64,000 nt of DNA from Anthropogastromicrobium aceti (lineage in GTDB: Bacteria > Bacillota > Clostridia > Lachnospirales > Lachnospiraceae). The translations under genes and the position numbers were made by a program. Location of the stretch: the NCBI RefSeq assembly GCF_025567095.1, contig NZ_JAOQJH010000006.1, one strand, 5' to 3'. The notes beneath the pieces are model-generated. The model ran no database searches. It had not been told where the DNA came from and saw only the letters and a program-made list of their open reading frames with translations. Positions 1 through 7,528 of the stretch are shown here, one piece after another. Each line of letters starts with the position of its first letter. Position 1 is the first letter of the stretch.

Positions 1-2
1 GT

Positions 3-2771
3 GTAACAGATGCAGATGGAACAGTAAGAAGTGTTGTGAATCCGAGGGAAACAATGCTTGCCCAACAAAAGCAATCTGCAATAAAAGAAGCATTTGCGGC
101 ATGGATCTGGAAAGATCCGCAAAGGCGAATGGCTCTGGAGAAGGAATATAATGAACGCTTTAACAGCTTACGTCCGGCAGAATTTTCGGGTGAACATATT
201 AACTTTGTGGGAATGAATCCATTGATCGGGCTTCGAACTCATCAAAAAAATGCAATCGCACATATTTTATATGGAGGAAATACACTTTTGGCACACGAGG
301 TTGGAGCAGGGAAAACCTTTACAATGGCAGCAGCTGCGATGGAAAGTAAACGTCTTGGATTGTGCCGAAAGAGTCTGTTTGTGGTTCCGAATCACCTTAC
401 GCTTCAGTGGGCAAATGAATTTTTACATTTGTATCCGGCTGCAAATATCTTGATTGCGGGAAAGAAGGATTTTGAAACAGCAAACCGTAAAAAATTCTGC
501 GCCAGAATAGCAACCGGAGATTATGATGCAATCATCATCGGTCACAGTCAGTTTGAGCGAATCCCCGTATCTGCAGAACGTCAGGAACGAGTGCTTCAAA
601 AACAACTTATAGAAATTGAGCAGGCAATTCAACAGGCTGCATATGATCGTGGACAGACATTTACGGTGAAACAGCTAGAAAAAACAAGGAAGTCGCTAAA
701 ATTGAGACTGGAAAAGCTGCGAGCTGAAGATCGCAAGGATGATGTTGTAACTTTTGAAGAATTGGGTGTAGATCGTCTTTTTGTTGATGAAGCACATGCA
801 TATAAGAACCTTTTCCTATTTACAAAAATGCGCAATGTTGCAGGACTCTCTACGTCGGAGGCTCAGAAATCTTCTGACATGTTCATGAAGTGCCAGTACA
901 TGGATGAGCTGACAGGTGGAAAAGGAATCGTATTTGCGACAGGAACACCAGTGTCAAACAGCATGACGGAGCTGTATACGATGATGCGGTATCTACAGTA
1001 TGGAGAATTGCAGGAAAGAGGCTTGACACAATTTGATGCGTGGGCATCCGTATTTGGAGAAACAGTAACGGCAAGTGAGCTTGCACCGGAAGGAACCGGA
1101 TATAGACAGAAAACACGTTTTGCAAAATTTTTCAATCTGCCGGAACTGATGAATCTTTTTAAGCAGGCAGCAGACATACAAACGGCAGATCAGTTGAAGC
1201 TTCCAGTGCCGGAAGCTAACGTGCAGACAGTTGTTGTTCCGCCATCGGAAATACAAAAAGAAATGGTAGCCAATCTTTCAGAACGTGCAGCTCTGGTACA
1301 CAATGGAGCTGTTGATCCAACGCAGGATAACATGTTGAAGATCACATCAGATGGACGTAAGATCGGACTGGATCAGCGTCTAATGAACCCACTTTTACCA
1401 GATGATCCAGGCAGTAAAGTAAATGTATGTGTACAAAATGTGCTTCGCATTTGGGAGGAAGGAAAGGCAGGGCACTTGACTCAGTTGGTGTTCTGTGATA
1501 ATAGCACACCAAAAACAGGAGCATTCAATGTGTACGATGATGTAAAAGCAAAACTTTTGGAAGCAGGTATCCCCAAAGAGGAAGTGGCATTTATTCATGA
1601 TGCAGACACGGAAATCAAGAAAAAGGAACTGTTTTCAAAAGTAAGAAACGGACAAGTTCGCATCTTACTTGGAAGTACACAAAAGATGGGTGCAGGAACT
1701 AATGTTCAAGATAAATTGATTGCAGTGCATCATTTGGATGTAGGCTGGCGACCAGCAGACATGACACAAAGAAATGGAAGAATTATTCGGCAGGGAAACA
1801 GCAATCCAGTCGTACAAATTTATAATTACGTTACAGAAGGAACATTTGATGCCTACCTTTGGCAGACACTTGAAAACAAACAAAAATTCATCAGCCAAAT
1901 CATGACAAGTAAATCTCCTGTGCGTTCTTGCGAGGATGTGGACGAACAGGTTTTAAGTTATGCGGAGGTAAAAGCTCTGTGTGCAGGTGATGATCGAATT
2001 AAGGAAAAAATGGATCTGGAAGTAGAGGTGGCAAGACTGAGAATGTTAAAAGCTGAGCATCAGTCAACACAATACCGACTGGAGGATCAGCTGCTAAAGA
2101 CATTCCCAGAACAGATCAAAAGGAAAGAAGCAATATTACAATCGTTGAGTGCTGATATAGATACAGCCAAACAGCATCCGGCATTTGCAGAAGATACCAT
2201 TTCCATTGAGCTTTTTGGAAAGACCTATACCGACAGAAAGGATGCAGCGAAAGCTCTGCTGGATGCAGGAAAGACCCGTCGAACAACGGAAACGACACAT
2301 CTTGGCTCTTATCGTGGGTTTGAATTGGAAGGATATGTTAACATAATCACGTCAGAGATTCAGATTTCGGTGAAAGGAGAGCTGGGACATCCATTTGAAT
2401 TATCGTCAATTGCAACATTGAATTTAACACGCTTGGATAATGTGATTCAGAAAATGCCGGAACAGATGGAACTGGAAAAGAGTAAGCTTGATGCGCTCTA
2501 TCAGCAGAAGGCAGATGCAGAAAAACAATTAAAAGAGCCATTTCCACAAGAGGATCAATTAAAGGAAAAGACAAAACGTCTGGAAGAATTGGCTGCTGCA
2601 TTGGATATAGACTCACATGAAAAAAAGGAAAGCTCACATCCAGATGAGGAGGTAAAGGCAAAGCAGGAAAATCAACAACGGACAAGATCCGTACCCTCTC
2701 GACAATCAAGATTTTCACGTTTCCGTCAGGAAAGAGAGGAGGTGGAAATTGAGGAAGAGATGGAGTATTGA
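3..2771 (+). CDS. C-terminal part of giant SNF2-type helicase of a conjugative element (5' end outside window)
   Basis: The reading frame is open to the left edge, so this is the end of a longer gene; the GTG at 36 is probably internal. Superfamily 2 helicase motifs are visible: Walker A in HEVGAGKT (about residues 87-94 counted from 36), a DEAH box in VDEAHAYKN, GTPVSN, and a motif VI-like QRNGRIIRQGN. Coiled-coil, Glu/Lys-rich sequence follows, and the protein ends in EIEEEMEY. Very large methylase/helicase fusions with such an end are typical of clostridial integrative conjugative elements; the methylase half would lie upstream of the window. The inferred role is DNA processing or protection during transfer. 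Its acidic terminus resembles those of three downstream cassette proteins. The helicase assignment is firm; the exact role is inferred. Confidence 0.85.
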   Translation, partial: VTDADGTVRSVVNPRETMLAQQKQSAIKEAFAAWIWKDPQRRMALEKEYNERFNSLRPAEFSGEHINFVGMNPLIGLRTHQKNAIAHILYGGNTLLAHEVGAGKTFTMAAAAMESKRLGLCRKSLFVVPNHLTLQWANEFLHLYPAANILIAGKKDFETANRKKFCARIATGDYDAIIIGHSQFERIPVSAERQERVLQKQLIEIEQAIQQAAYDRGQTFTVKQLEKTRKSLKLRLEKLRAEDRKDDVVTFEELGVDRLFVDEAHAYKNLFLFTKMRNVAGLSTSEAQKSSDMFMKCQYMDELTGGKGIVFATGTPVSNSMTELYTMMRYLQYGELQERGLTQFDAWASVFGETVTASELAPEGTGYRQKTRFAKFFNLPELMNLFKQAADIQTADQLKLPVPEANVQTVVVPPSEIQKEMVANLSERAALVHNGAVDPTQDNMLKITSDGRKIGLDQRLMNPLLPDDPGSKVNVCVQNVLRIWEEGKAGHLTQLVFCDNSTPKTGAFNVYDDVKAKLLEAGIPKEEVAFIHDADTEIKKKELFSKVRNGQVRILLGSTQKMGAGTNVQDKLIAVHHLDVGWRPADMTQRNGRIIRQGNSNPVVQIYNYVTEGTFDAYLWQTLENKQKFISQIMTSKSPVRSCEDVDEQVLSYAEVKALCAGDDRIKEKMDLEVEVARLRMLKAEHQSTQYRLEDQLLKTFPEQIKRKEAILQSLSADIDTAKQHPAFAEDTISIELFGKTYTDRKDAAKALLDAGKTRRTTETTHLGSYRGFELEGYVNIITSEIQISVKGELGHPFELSSIATLNLTRLDNVIQKMPEQMELEKSKLDALYQQKADAEKQLKEPFPQEDQLKEKTKRLEELAAALDIDSHEKKESSHPDEEVKAKQENQQRTRSVPSRQSRFSRFRQEREEVEIEEEMEY

Positions 2772-2790
2772 TACACTTTGATGTTAATTT

Positions 2791-2819
2791 AGGAGCGTGT
2801 CCGATTCGGACACGCTCCT
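2791..2819. repeat. Cassette-boundary palindrome, copy 1
   Basis: Arms of 14 bp flank a single central T; the core is GTGTCCGATTCGGACAC. It lies 20 bp after the helicase stop and upstream of the next ribosome site. The outer arm bases (AGGAGC / GCTCCT) differ from copy 2 but still pair, which suggests selection for a hairpin. Confidence 0.9.
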
Positions 2820-2842
2820 TGCATATGACAGAAAGGAAGATA

Positions 2843-3439
2843 ATGAAGATGAAAAGGGTATATGCGAATACATTTAAACATTATGACAGAGCAGTTTATT
2901 GCCAGACAATGGAAGGAGGGCATTTTAAGGATTTTTTAAAGTCGGAAAAAGTTAATTACATAGAGCTTCCGATACTGGATCAAGATGTTGTATATTATAA
3001 GAGAGGTCTAAAAAAAGAAGCATATGCATTGATTAAGAGCGGAGAATATGAGAATGTATATATCACAGATTCTATTCCGCTCGATATGAATTGGGATCTG
3101 TTAGTGAAGGATTGTGAAGCACAGAAGTCCGGCAAAGCACCGATGGAGATGGTTACAAAGGCAAAGCGGATCGTTGACAAAGCATGTAACGACGCAACGA
3201 AAAGCACGGATGATTTGTTTGAAGTTCCAGAGAAGCCAGATGCAGCAGCTATAAGGGTAGCACTTGCCGGAATGGGATATGGGATTGATGATTTAAAGAA
3301 GATGGATCATCACGATATTGATGATGATTTTTGGAAGAAACTTGTAACGAGAAAAGCTTATCATAAGAAATCTGAAAAGGCAGCCAGAAAACAGCCAGAT
3401 GAGCAGCAGATCGAAGAAGAGGAAGAATTAGAGCGATGA
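2843..3439 (+). CDS. Unknown element-encoded protein with acidic EEEEELER C-terminus
   Basis: A 198-residue protein that I do not recognise. The ATG at 2843 follows AAAGGAAG by about 5 bp; the longer open frame from 2768 would translate through the palindrome and is rejected. The protein is mixed alpha/beta, with a basic N-terminal third, a DDL/DHHDIDDDFW segment near the end, and a terminal Gln/Glu run ending IEEEEELER. That ending recurs almost exactly in the HipA-like protein and, in variant form, in the nucleotidyltransferase. It is the only gene between palindromes 1 and 2, so it forms a one-gene cassette. No membrane segment or signal peptide is visible. Confidence 0.75.
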   Translation: MKMKRVYANTFKHYDRAVYCQTMEGGHFKDFLKSEKVNYIELPILDQDVVYYKRGLKKEAYALIKSGEYENVYITDSIPLDMNWDLLVKDCEAQKSGKAPMEMVTKAKRIVDKACNDATKSTDDLFEVPEKPDAAAIRVALAGMGYGIDDLKKMDHHDIDDDFWKKLVTRKAYHKKSEKAARKQPDEQQIEEEEELER

Positions 3440-3440
3440 T

Positions 3441-3469
3441 GAAAGCGTGTCCGAATCGGACACGCTTTC
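3441..3469. repeat. Cassette-boundary palindrome, copy 2
   Basis: Arms of 14 bp around a central A; core GTGTCCGAATCGGACAC. It begins one base after the stop codon of the preceding gene. Outer arms GAAAGC / GCTTTC differ from copy 1 with compensatory changes. Confidence 0.9.
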
Positions 3470-3496
3470 TGCACACGAAAGAAAGGAATAGAATCA

Positions 3497-4084
3497 ATGG
3501 AAAAAATCACAGAAGGAAAGATAAGACTAGCACAAGCATCAAAATTGCCAGCGATTCCATATAAGTTAAAGGGAACGAAGATAATTGTTTTTGACACAGA
3601 AACAACAGGAGTAACCGAAGATGATGAGATTATTCAGCTTTCGATTATTGATGGAAATGGTAAGACGTTGATAAATGAATATGTACATCCTTATTGGAAA
3701 AAGGACTGGGCAGCAGCTGCACGGGTAAATGGAATCACTCCAGAGATGGTGAAAGATGCACCATATCCGCATGATCTGATTCCTAAAGTCAAAGGCATTT
3801 TTGAAGCAGCTGATCTTCTGATTGCTTATAACAATCAGTTCGATTTATCTTTCTTGAGACGATGGGGAATTTCAGATTCTGGAAAAGAACAATATGATGT
3901 AATGCTGGAGTTTGCGCAAGAGTATGGTGAATGGAATGAGTATTTTGGAGACTATAAATGGCAAAAATTAAGTACAGCAGCATCCTATTATGGCTATAAA
4001 TTTAAAGCACATGACAGTTTAGAGGATGTCCGAGCAACTTTGTATGTGTACAAGAAACTGCAAGCGCAAGAGTCAGAGCTGTGA
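3497..4084 (+). CDS. DnaQ-like 3'-5' exonuclease (DEDD family)
   Basis: A 195-residue protein with the exonuclease motifs in order: ExoI FDTETTG (about residue 32), ExoII YNNQFDLSFL (about 110) and ExoIII HDSLEDVRAT (about 175). These supply the four acidic metal ligands and the histidine of the DEDDh class. The family removes nucleotides from DNA 3' ends, either as polymerase proofreading subunits or as stand-alone nucleases. Here it is a free-standing cassette between palindromes 2 and 3, with AAAGGAA upstream of its ATG. The C-terminus (QESEL) is only a faint match to the acidic tag of its neighbours. Confidence 0.88.
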   Translation: MEKITEGKIRLAQASKLPAIPYKLKGTKIIVFDTETTGVTEDDEIIQLSIIDGNGKTLINEYVHPYWKKDWAAAARVNGITPEMVKDAPYPHDLIPKVKGIFEAADLLIAYNNQFDLSFLRRWGISDSGKEQYDVMLEFAQEYGEWNEYFGDYKWQKLSTAASYYGYKFKAHDSLEDVRATLYVYKKLQAQESEL

Positions 4085-4091
4085 TTGAAAG

Positions 4092-4110
4092 CGTGTCCGA
4101 ATCGGACACG
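4092..4110. repeat. Cassette-boundary palindrome, copy 3
   Basis: CGTGTCCGA, A, TCGGACACG: a perfect 19-bp palindrome 8 bp after the exonuclease stop codon. Confidence 0.88.
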
Positions 4111-4152
4111 GAATAAAAAAGCAGTTGTCAGCGAAAAAATGATGAAAGTGAC

Positions 4153-4181
4153 TTGCAAATATTTCGACATACCGATATACT
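4153..4181 (+). promoter_or_regulatory. Sigma-A-type promoter of the XRE gene
   Basis: TTGCAA at 4153-4158, a 17-bp spacer and TATACT at 4176-4181, 24 bp before the start codon. It gives the regulator its own transcription start within the cassette row. Confidence 0.65.
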
Positions 4182-4204
4182 AAAGATAGTAGGAGGTGTG
4201 GCAA

Positions 4205-4624
4205 ATGCTTTTAAAAGAACTGATGAAAGAAGCCGGTTTTTCTCAGTACCGTTTGGCAGTGGAATCAGGTGTTCCACACGCAACATTGAGTGGTTTACTG
4301 ACAGGAAAAACAAAGATAGAACGCTGCGAATCGGGAACGCTTTATAAGCTGACAAAAACTTTAGGTGTGTCAATGGAAATCTTAGTAGAAGATGGTATTC
4401 GCAGGACAGAGAGAGAAAAATCGTATGAGTATGGTCTGCCGGGATATTTGCAGCATGATTTGGATATGTATAAGGAAGGGTTAAAGACACATTCCAATCT
4501 ACTGGATTGCTATTGGGGAGAGTTATACGGAAGCATTAACAGTGCAGAAATTGATGATGGAGCAATCACAGCAGAACATGCAAACTATTTGCGTAACAAA
4601 TTTTTGTGGGGGAAGGAAGTTTAA
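4205..4624 (+). CDS. XRE-family helix-turn-helix regulator
   Basis: A 139-residue protein. The ATG at 4205 lies 8 bp after AGGAGG; an in-frame GTG at 4196 touches the ribosome site and is less likely. Residues about 1-62 form a Cro/C1-type HTH (SQYRLAVESGVPHATLSGLL, then TKTLGVSMEILV). The rest is helical and unassigned. It has its own promoter and sits in a single-gene cassette between palindromes 3 and 4, directly ahead of a nucleotidyltransferase pair. This arrangement fits an antitoxin or autoregulator, but that role is inferred. Confidence 0.8.
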   Translation: MLLKELMKEAGFSQYRLAVESGVPHATLSGLLTGKTKIERCESGTLYKLTKTLGVSMEILVEDGIRRTEREKSYEYGLPGYLQHDLDMYKEGLKTHSNLLDCYWGELYGSINSAEIDDGAITAEHANYLRNKFLWGKEV

Positions 4625-4633
4625 GCAAAGAGC

Positions 4634-4650
4634 GTGTCCGAATCGTACAC
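4634..4650. repeat. Cassette-boundary palindrome, copy 4 (one mismatch)
   Basis: GTGTCCGAATCGTACAC: the core with a single G-to-T change in the right arm, 9 bp after the XRE stop codon. Confidence 0.8.
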
Positions 4651-4665
4651 AGAAAGGAGTGGAAA

Positions 4666-5043
4666 ATGGAAAAGCGTTGTAGTTTTGAATTATTCAAAAG
4701 CAATGTATGCCATCGGCTAAAAGAACAGGGCGATATTGATTTTTTGATAGAGACACTGAAAGAAGATATGATACGACAGTATTATGATAAAAAATGGTAT
4801 CCAGAGAGCTTTTATCTATTGGCAATGGTAGATTATATCAGTCGAGAAAACAATGTGCCTATTTGCAATGATTACGATGATTTAAGACAGCAAAAGATGC
4901 AGAAAATGATATATCCGGTAGGTATTCTTATTACAGCAAGTGTACTGAACGATGATAGTGTGAAAGAAGAAGCAGTTAAACATGCAATTCCTGAGTTCCT
5001 AAAATATAACATTGTGGAAAGTGAGGTAAGAAATGTCATCTGA
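4666..5043 (+). CDS. Small protein paired with the nucleotidyltransferase
   Basis: A 125-residue protein of unknown family. The ATG at 4666 follows AAAGGAG by 6 bp; the longer frame from 4606 runs back through the palindrome and is rejected. The protein is helical and moderately acidic, with a FYLLAMVDYISRENN core and no membrane segment. Its last 11 bases overlap the next gene, and no palindrome separates the two, so they are translationally coupled. By position it is a candidate antitoxin or accessory subunit of the nucleotidyltransferase. No motif proves this. Confidence 0.7.
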   Translation: MEKRCSFELFKSNVCHRLKEQGDIDFLIETLKEDMIRQYYDKKWYPESFYLLAMVDYISRENNVPICNDYDDLRQQKMQKMIYPVGILITASVLNDDSVKEEAVKHAIPEFLKYNIVESEVRNVI

Positions 5044-5824
5044 CGGATCAGTGTTCACAAGCGATAATTTGGATGAATATTTGAAAGAGGTTGCGAAGGA
5101 ATATAGAAAAATGGGTGGAAAATTTGTGCCTGCTGAAATTATTTTGATAGGCGGAGCAGCAGTGATTGCAAATTATGGATTTCGAGAGATGACAACAGAT
5201 ATTGATGCGATTATCCATGCGTCATCAGCGATGAAAGATGCAATCAATGTTGTTGGAGACAGGCATAATCTGCAAAATGGCTGGTTAAATACAGATTTTT
5301 TAAGAACGTCCTCTTATTCTTCAAAATTGGAACAGTATTCTACATATTATCGAACTTTTGGTGGAGTAATGAGTGTTAGAACGATTCGCGCCGAATATTT
5401 GATTGCAATGAAATTGCGCTCTGGTAGATTGTATAAAAATGACCGTTCGGATATTGCAGGAATCTTGGCAGAACATGAAAAGCGTGGTGAACCGATTTCA
5501 ATGAATAGGATAGATCAAGCCATTATAAATTTGTATGGAGGATGGGAGCAGATACCAGAAAGTTCTCAAACTTTTCTTAGAGAAATTATAGAGGGAGGTA
5601 AATATCAGGACGAGTATGGGATTGTTAGGCAAGAAGAAGTAAATAATAAAAAAATGTTAATTGAATTTGAAGATCAATATCCGGGGGTAACAAATTCAGA
5701 AAATGTTGATTCTATTATAGGTAATTTAAAAAGAAAGCATCAAAATAGAAAGCAAACAATTGATTTATTGCGTCATTTAAAACAGGAAGAACAAGAAATT
5801 GATGAAGATGAGTTGGAACGGTAA
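5033..5824 (+). CDS. MNT-like nucleotidyltransferase (AbiEii/DUF6036 type)
   Basis: A 263-residue protein. The polymerase-beta-fold signature is at about residues 43-66: GGA, then ANYGFREMTTDIDAI, giving the Gly pair followed by the DxD metal ligands. A conserved AMKLRSGR segment follows. Nucleotidyltransferases of this type often act as toxins in type IV or MNT/HEPN-like toxin-antitoxin and abortive infection systems; the target is unknown here. The C-terminus EIDEDELER is a variant of the acidic tag seen on unrelated proteins in this element. It overlaps the 125-residue partner gene by 11 bases. Confidence 0.8.
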   Translation: MSSDGSVFTSDNLDEYLKEVAKEYRKMGGKFVPAEIILIGGAAVIANYGFREMTTDIDAIIHASSAMKDAINVVGDRHNLQNGWLNTDFLRTSSYSSKLEQYSTYYRTFGGVMSVRTIRAEYLIAMKLRSGRLYKNDRSDIAGILAEHEKRGEPISMNRIDQAIINLYGGWEQIPESSQTFLREIIEGGKYQDEYGIVRQEEVNNKKMLIEFEDQYPGVTNSENVDSIIGNLKRKHQNRKQTIDLLRHLKQEEQEIDEDELER

Positions 5825-5841
5825 TTAGAAAAAGAAGATGG

Positions 5842-5860
5842 TGTGTCCGATTCGGACACA
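5842..5860. repeat. Cassette-boundary palindrome, copy 5
   Basis: TGTGTCCGA, T, TCGGACACA: a perfect 19-bp palindrome 17 bp after the nucleotidyltransferase stop. The outer C-to-T and G-to-A changes are again paired. Confidence 0.88.
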
Positions 5861-5889
5861 TAATTGGATCGTCATAAGGAGTTTTTGAT

Positions 5890-6120
5890 GTGATGGAAGA
5901 TATAAACAAGAAATTTTTTGTACAAGACATACCATGTACAATTCAGCTTCAAGTACATCAATGGAAAGTTGTTTTTAGCTATAACGGTGAGGTGGTGTGC
6001 TTGAAGATATGTAGGGAAGGTGCGCTGCCAGAATATTATGTTCGGACGGCTGCCGAATGGATGGTTGAAGAATATTTGGAAGATCGGAGGTTTGAAGAAC
6101 TGTGCCAGTCTATGAGTTGA
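5890..6120 (+). CDS. Small partner of the HipA-like kinase
   Basis: A 76-residue protein of unknown family. AAGGAG at 5876-5881 serves either GTG 5890 or ATG 5893. It looks beta-rich (IPCTIQLQVHQWKVVFSYNG) with an acidic helical end. It overlaps the HipA-like gene by 19 bases with no palindrome between them, so the two form one cassette. An antitoxin-like or immunity role is inferred from position only; there is no helix-turn-helix as in classical HipB. Confidence 0.65.
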   Translation: MMEDINKKFFVQDIPCTIQLQVHQWKVVFSYNGEVVCLKICREGALPEYYVRTAAEWMVEEYLEDRRFEELCQSMS

Positions 6121-7352
6121 TGCGGAAAAATGAGAGAGTCACGCTAATGGCATTAAACCAATCCGGGGGAATTGAAAAGTGTGATTATAAAAATATCAAT
6201 CGAAGAATTGCCCCATTGCAGGAGCAGATATGTGTAGATGGGATTCAGCGCTGGTGGGGAAAAAGGGCAGTTCCATTGAATCAGGGAAAAATCAAACATA
6301 TTTTGGAACAGCAGGGAATCTTCTATCCAGAAGAATATTTGGTTAAGAATCTTGGACTTAGTCTGACGGACTATTACTGGATTCGCCCGATAGATTCTGG
6401 TCTTACATGGGAGATGGTCAATTTGTACCAGAATGACTTTTGCGGAAGTCTTGAGTTGGAAGATCGCATAACATCAGGGAGAAAGCCACTTAGCACTTAT
6501 ACACCGGATAGTACTTTGCAGGGAGAACTAGAAAAAAGTTGGATCATATTAGAGAACAAGAGGTATCTGGTTAAAGGAAACAGAGATTATCTATCTGCGG
6601 AAAGCATCAATGAGGTATTTGCATCTTATTTGCATCAGAAGCAGGGATATGATAATTATTCTGGTTATACGCTTTTAAAGATAAAAGGAGCAGCATATGA
6701 TTATGGCTGTTGTACAGAAGCATTTACCAGTGAACAAAAAGAGTTTGTGTCTGCCTATGCAGTCATAACATCAGAAAAACAGAAAAATGATAATTCTACC
6801 TACGAACATTTTATTCATGTTTGTGAGCAGCATGGAATAGATGCAGGACAGCTTCGATATGATCTGGAGTATCAGATCATGTCCGATTTTATCATCTCAA
6901 ATGTGGATCGGCATTTAAATAATGTTGGCATTCTTCGGGATGCAGACAGCCTTTGCTTTGAACGGATGGCACCAATCTTTGATAGTGGAAAATCATTATT
7001 TGTATCAGAAGCCGTGCCAACAGACAAGGAACTTCTAAAAATCAAAACAGCAAGCTTTACCGGAACTGAACTGGGGTTGCTTAAATATGTGAGGGATCGT
7101 TCGCTTGTGGATGTAGTAAAATTGCCGACTGCACAAAAGCTTTGGGAATTGTACCATAAGGATTCAAAAATGGATGAAAAGCGTATTGAGCTTATTTGTG
7201 AGCGCTATGAAAAGAAAGTCGAGTTGTTTCAGAGATGGCAAAATGGGCAGGACTTAAATCCTAGAAAGAGCTATAACAGAGGCATTGAAAGAAGTGCCAG
7301 AGTGCAAAACAAAGAGCTACAGATTGAAGAAGAGGAAGAATTGGAACGCTAA
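6102..7352 (+). CDS. HipA-like protein kinase with acidic C-terminal tag
   Basis: A 416-residue protein. The GTG at 6102 follows CGGAGG by 11 bp; an ATG at 6120 is an alternative. The HipA-type kinase core is clear: the catalytic loop DFIISNVDRHLNNVGIL near residue 265 (Asp, His, Asn conserved) and the metal-binding APIFDSGKSL near residue 298. HipA toxins phosphorylate aminoacyl-tRNA synthetases or other targets and arrest growth. The N-terminal HipA domain is replaced by an unassigned region. The last residues are LQIEEEEELER, the same tag as the unrelated protein at 2843-3439. The gene is the last member of the cassette row. Confidence 0.82.
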   Translation: MPVYELMRKNERVTLMALNQSGGIEKCDYKNINRRIAPLQEQICVDGIQRWWGKRAVPLNQGKIKHILEQQGIFYPEEYLVKNLGLSLTDYYWIRPIDSGLTWEMVNLYQNDFCGSLELEDRITSGRKPLSTYTPDSTLQGELEKSWIILENKRYLVKGNRDYLSAESINEVFASYLHQKQGYDNYSGYTLLKIKGAAYDYGCCTEAFTSEQKEFVSAYAVITSEKQKNDNSTYEHFIHVCEQHGIDAGQLRYDLEYQIMSDFIISNVDRHLNNVGILRDADSLCFERMAPIFDSGKSLFVSEAVPTDKELLKIKTASFTGTELGLLKYVRDRSLVDVVKLPTAQKLWELYHKDSKMDEKRIELICERYEKKVELFQRWQNGQDLNPRKSYNRGIERSARVQNKELQIEEEEELER

Positions 7353-7359
7353 GGCAAGT

Positions 7360-7376
7360 GTGTCCGAATCGGACAC
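7360..7376. repeat. Cassette-boundary palindrome, copy 6
   Basis: GTGTCCGAATCGGACAC, a perfect 17-bp core 7 bp after the HipA-like stop codon. It closes the cassette row. Confidence 0.88.
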
Positions 7377-7386
7377 GGAAGAAATA

Positions 7387-7424
7387 TTAAGTGCAGAATA
7401 GGGTATACCTTATTCTGCACTTAA
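7387..7424. repeat. 38-bp near-perfect palindrome upstream of the serine recombinase
   Basis: Arms TTAAGTGCAGAATA and TATTCTGCACTTAA are perfect, and the ten central bases GGGTATACCT are palindromic except for the outer pair. It lies 104 bp before the recombinase start codon and is a candidate recombination (res-like) or operator site. Confidence 0.7.
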
Positions 7425-7436
7425 AAAGTAAAAGAT

Positions 7437-7509
7437 AAGTGTAAAAATAGAGTCTGATTTTTTGAAAAATGCAGTTTGCAGGAAAAATCAAGGCTTTATT
7501 TTTACACTT
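7437..7509. repeat. 13-bp inverted repeat with nested inverted repeat before the recombinase
   Basis: AAGTGTAAAAATA (7437-7449) and TATTTTTACACTT (7497-7509) are exact complements. Inside them TGATTTTT and AAAAATCA form a second pair. The right arm ends 8 bp before the recombinase ribosome site. Together with the 38-bp palindrome it resembles a multi-subsite resolvase target. Confidence 0.6.
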
Positions 7510-7528
7510 TTTTGAATGGAGGTATGAA

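Noticed and set aside
2791..7376. Reading the palindrome row as an integron cassette array
   Set aside because: The palindromes are too short and symmetric for attC sites and no tyrosine integron integrase is present; the cassette idea is kept without the integron label.
7469..7528. Longer N-terminus for the serine recombinase
   Set aside because: The extra residues come from an inverted repeat; the ATG at 7529 has a well-placed GGAGG and gives the normal family start.
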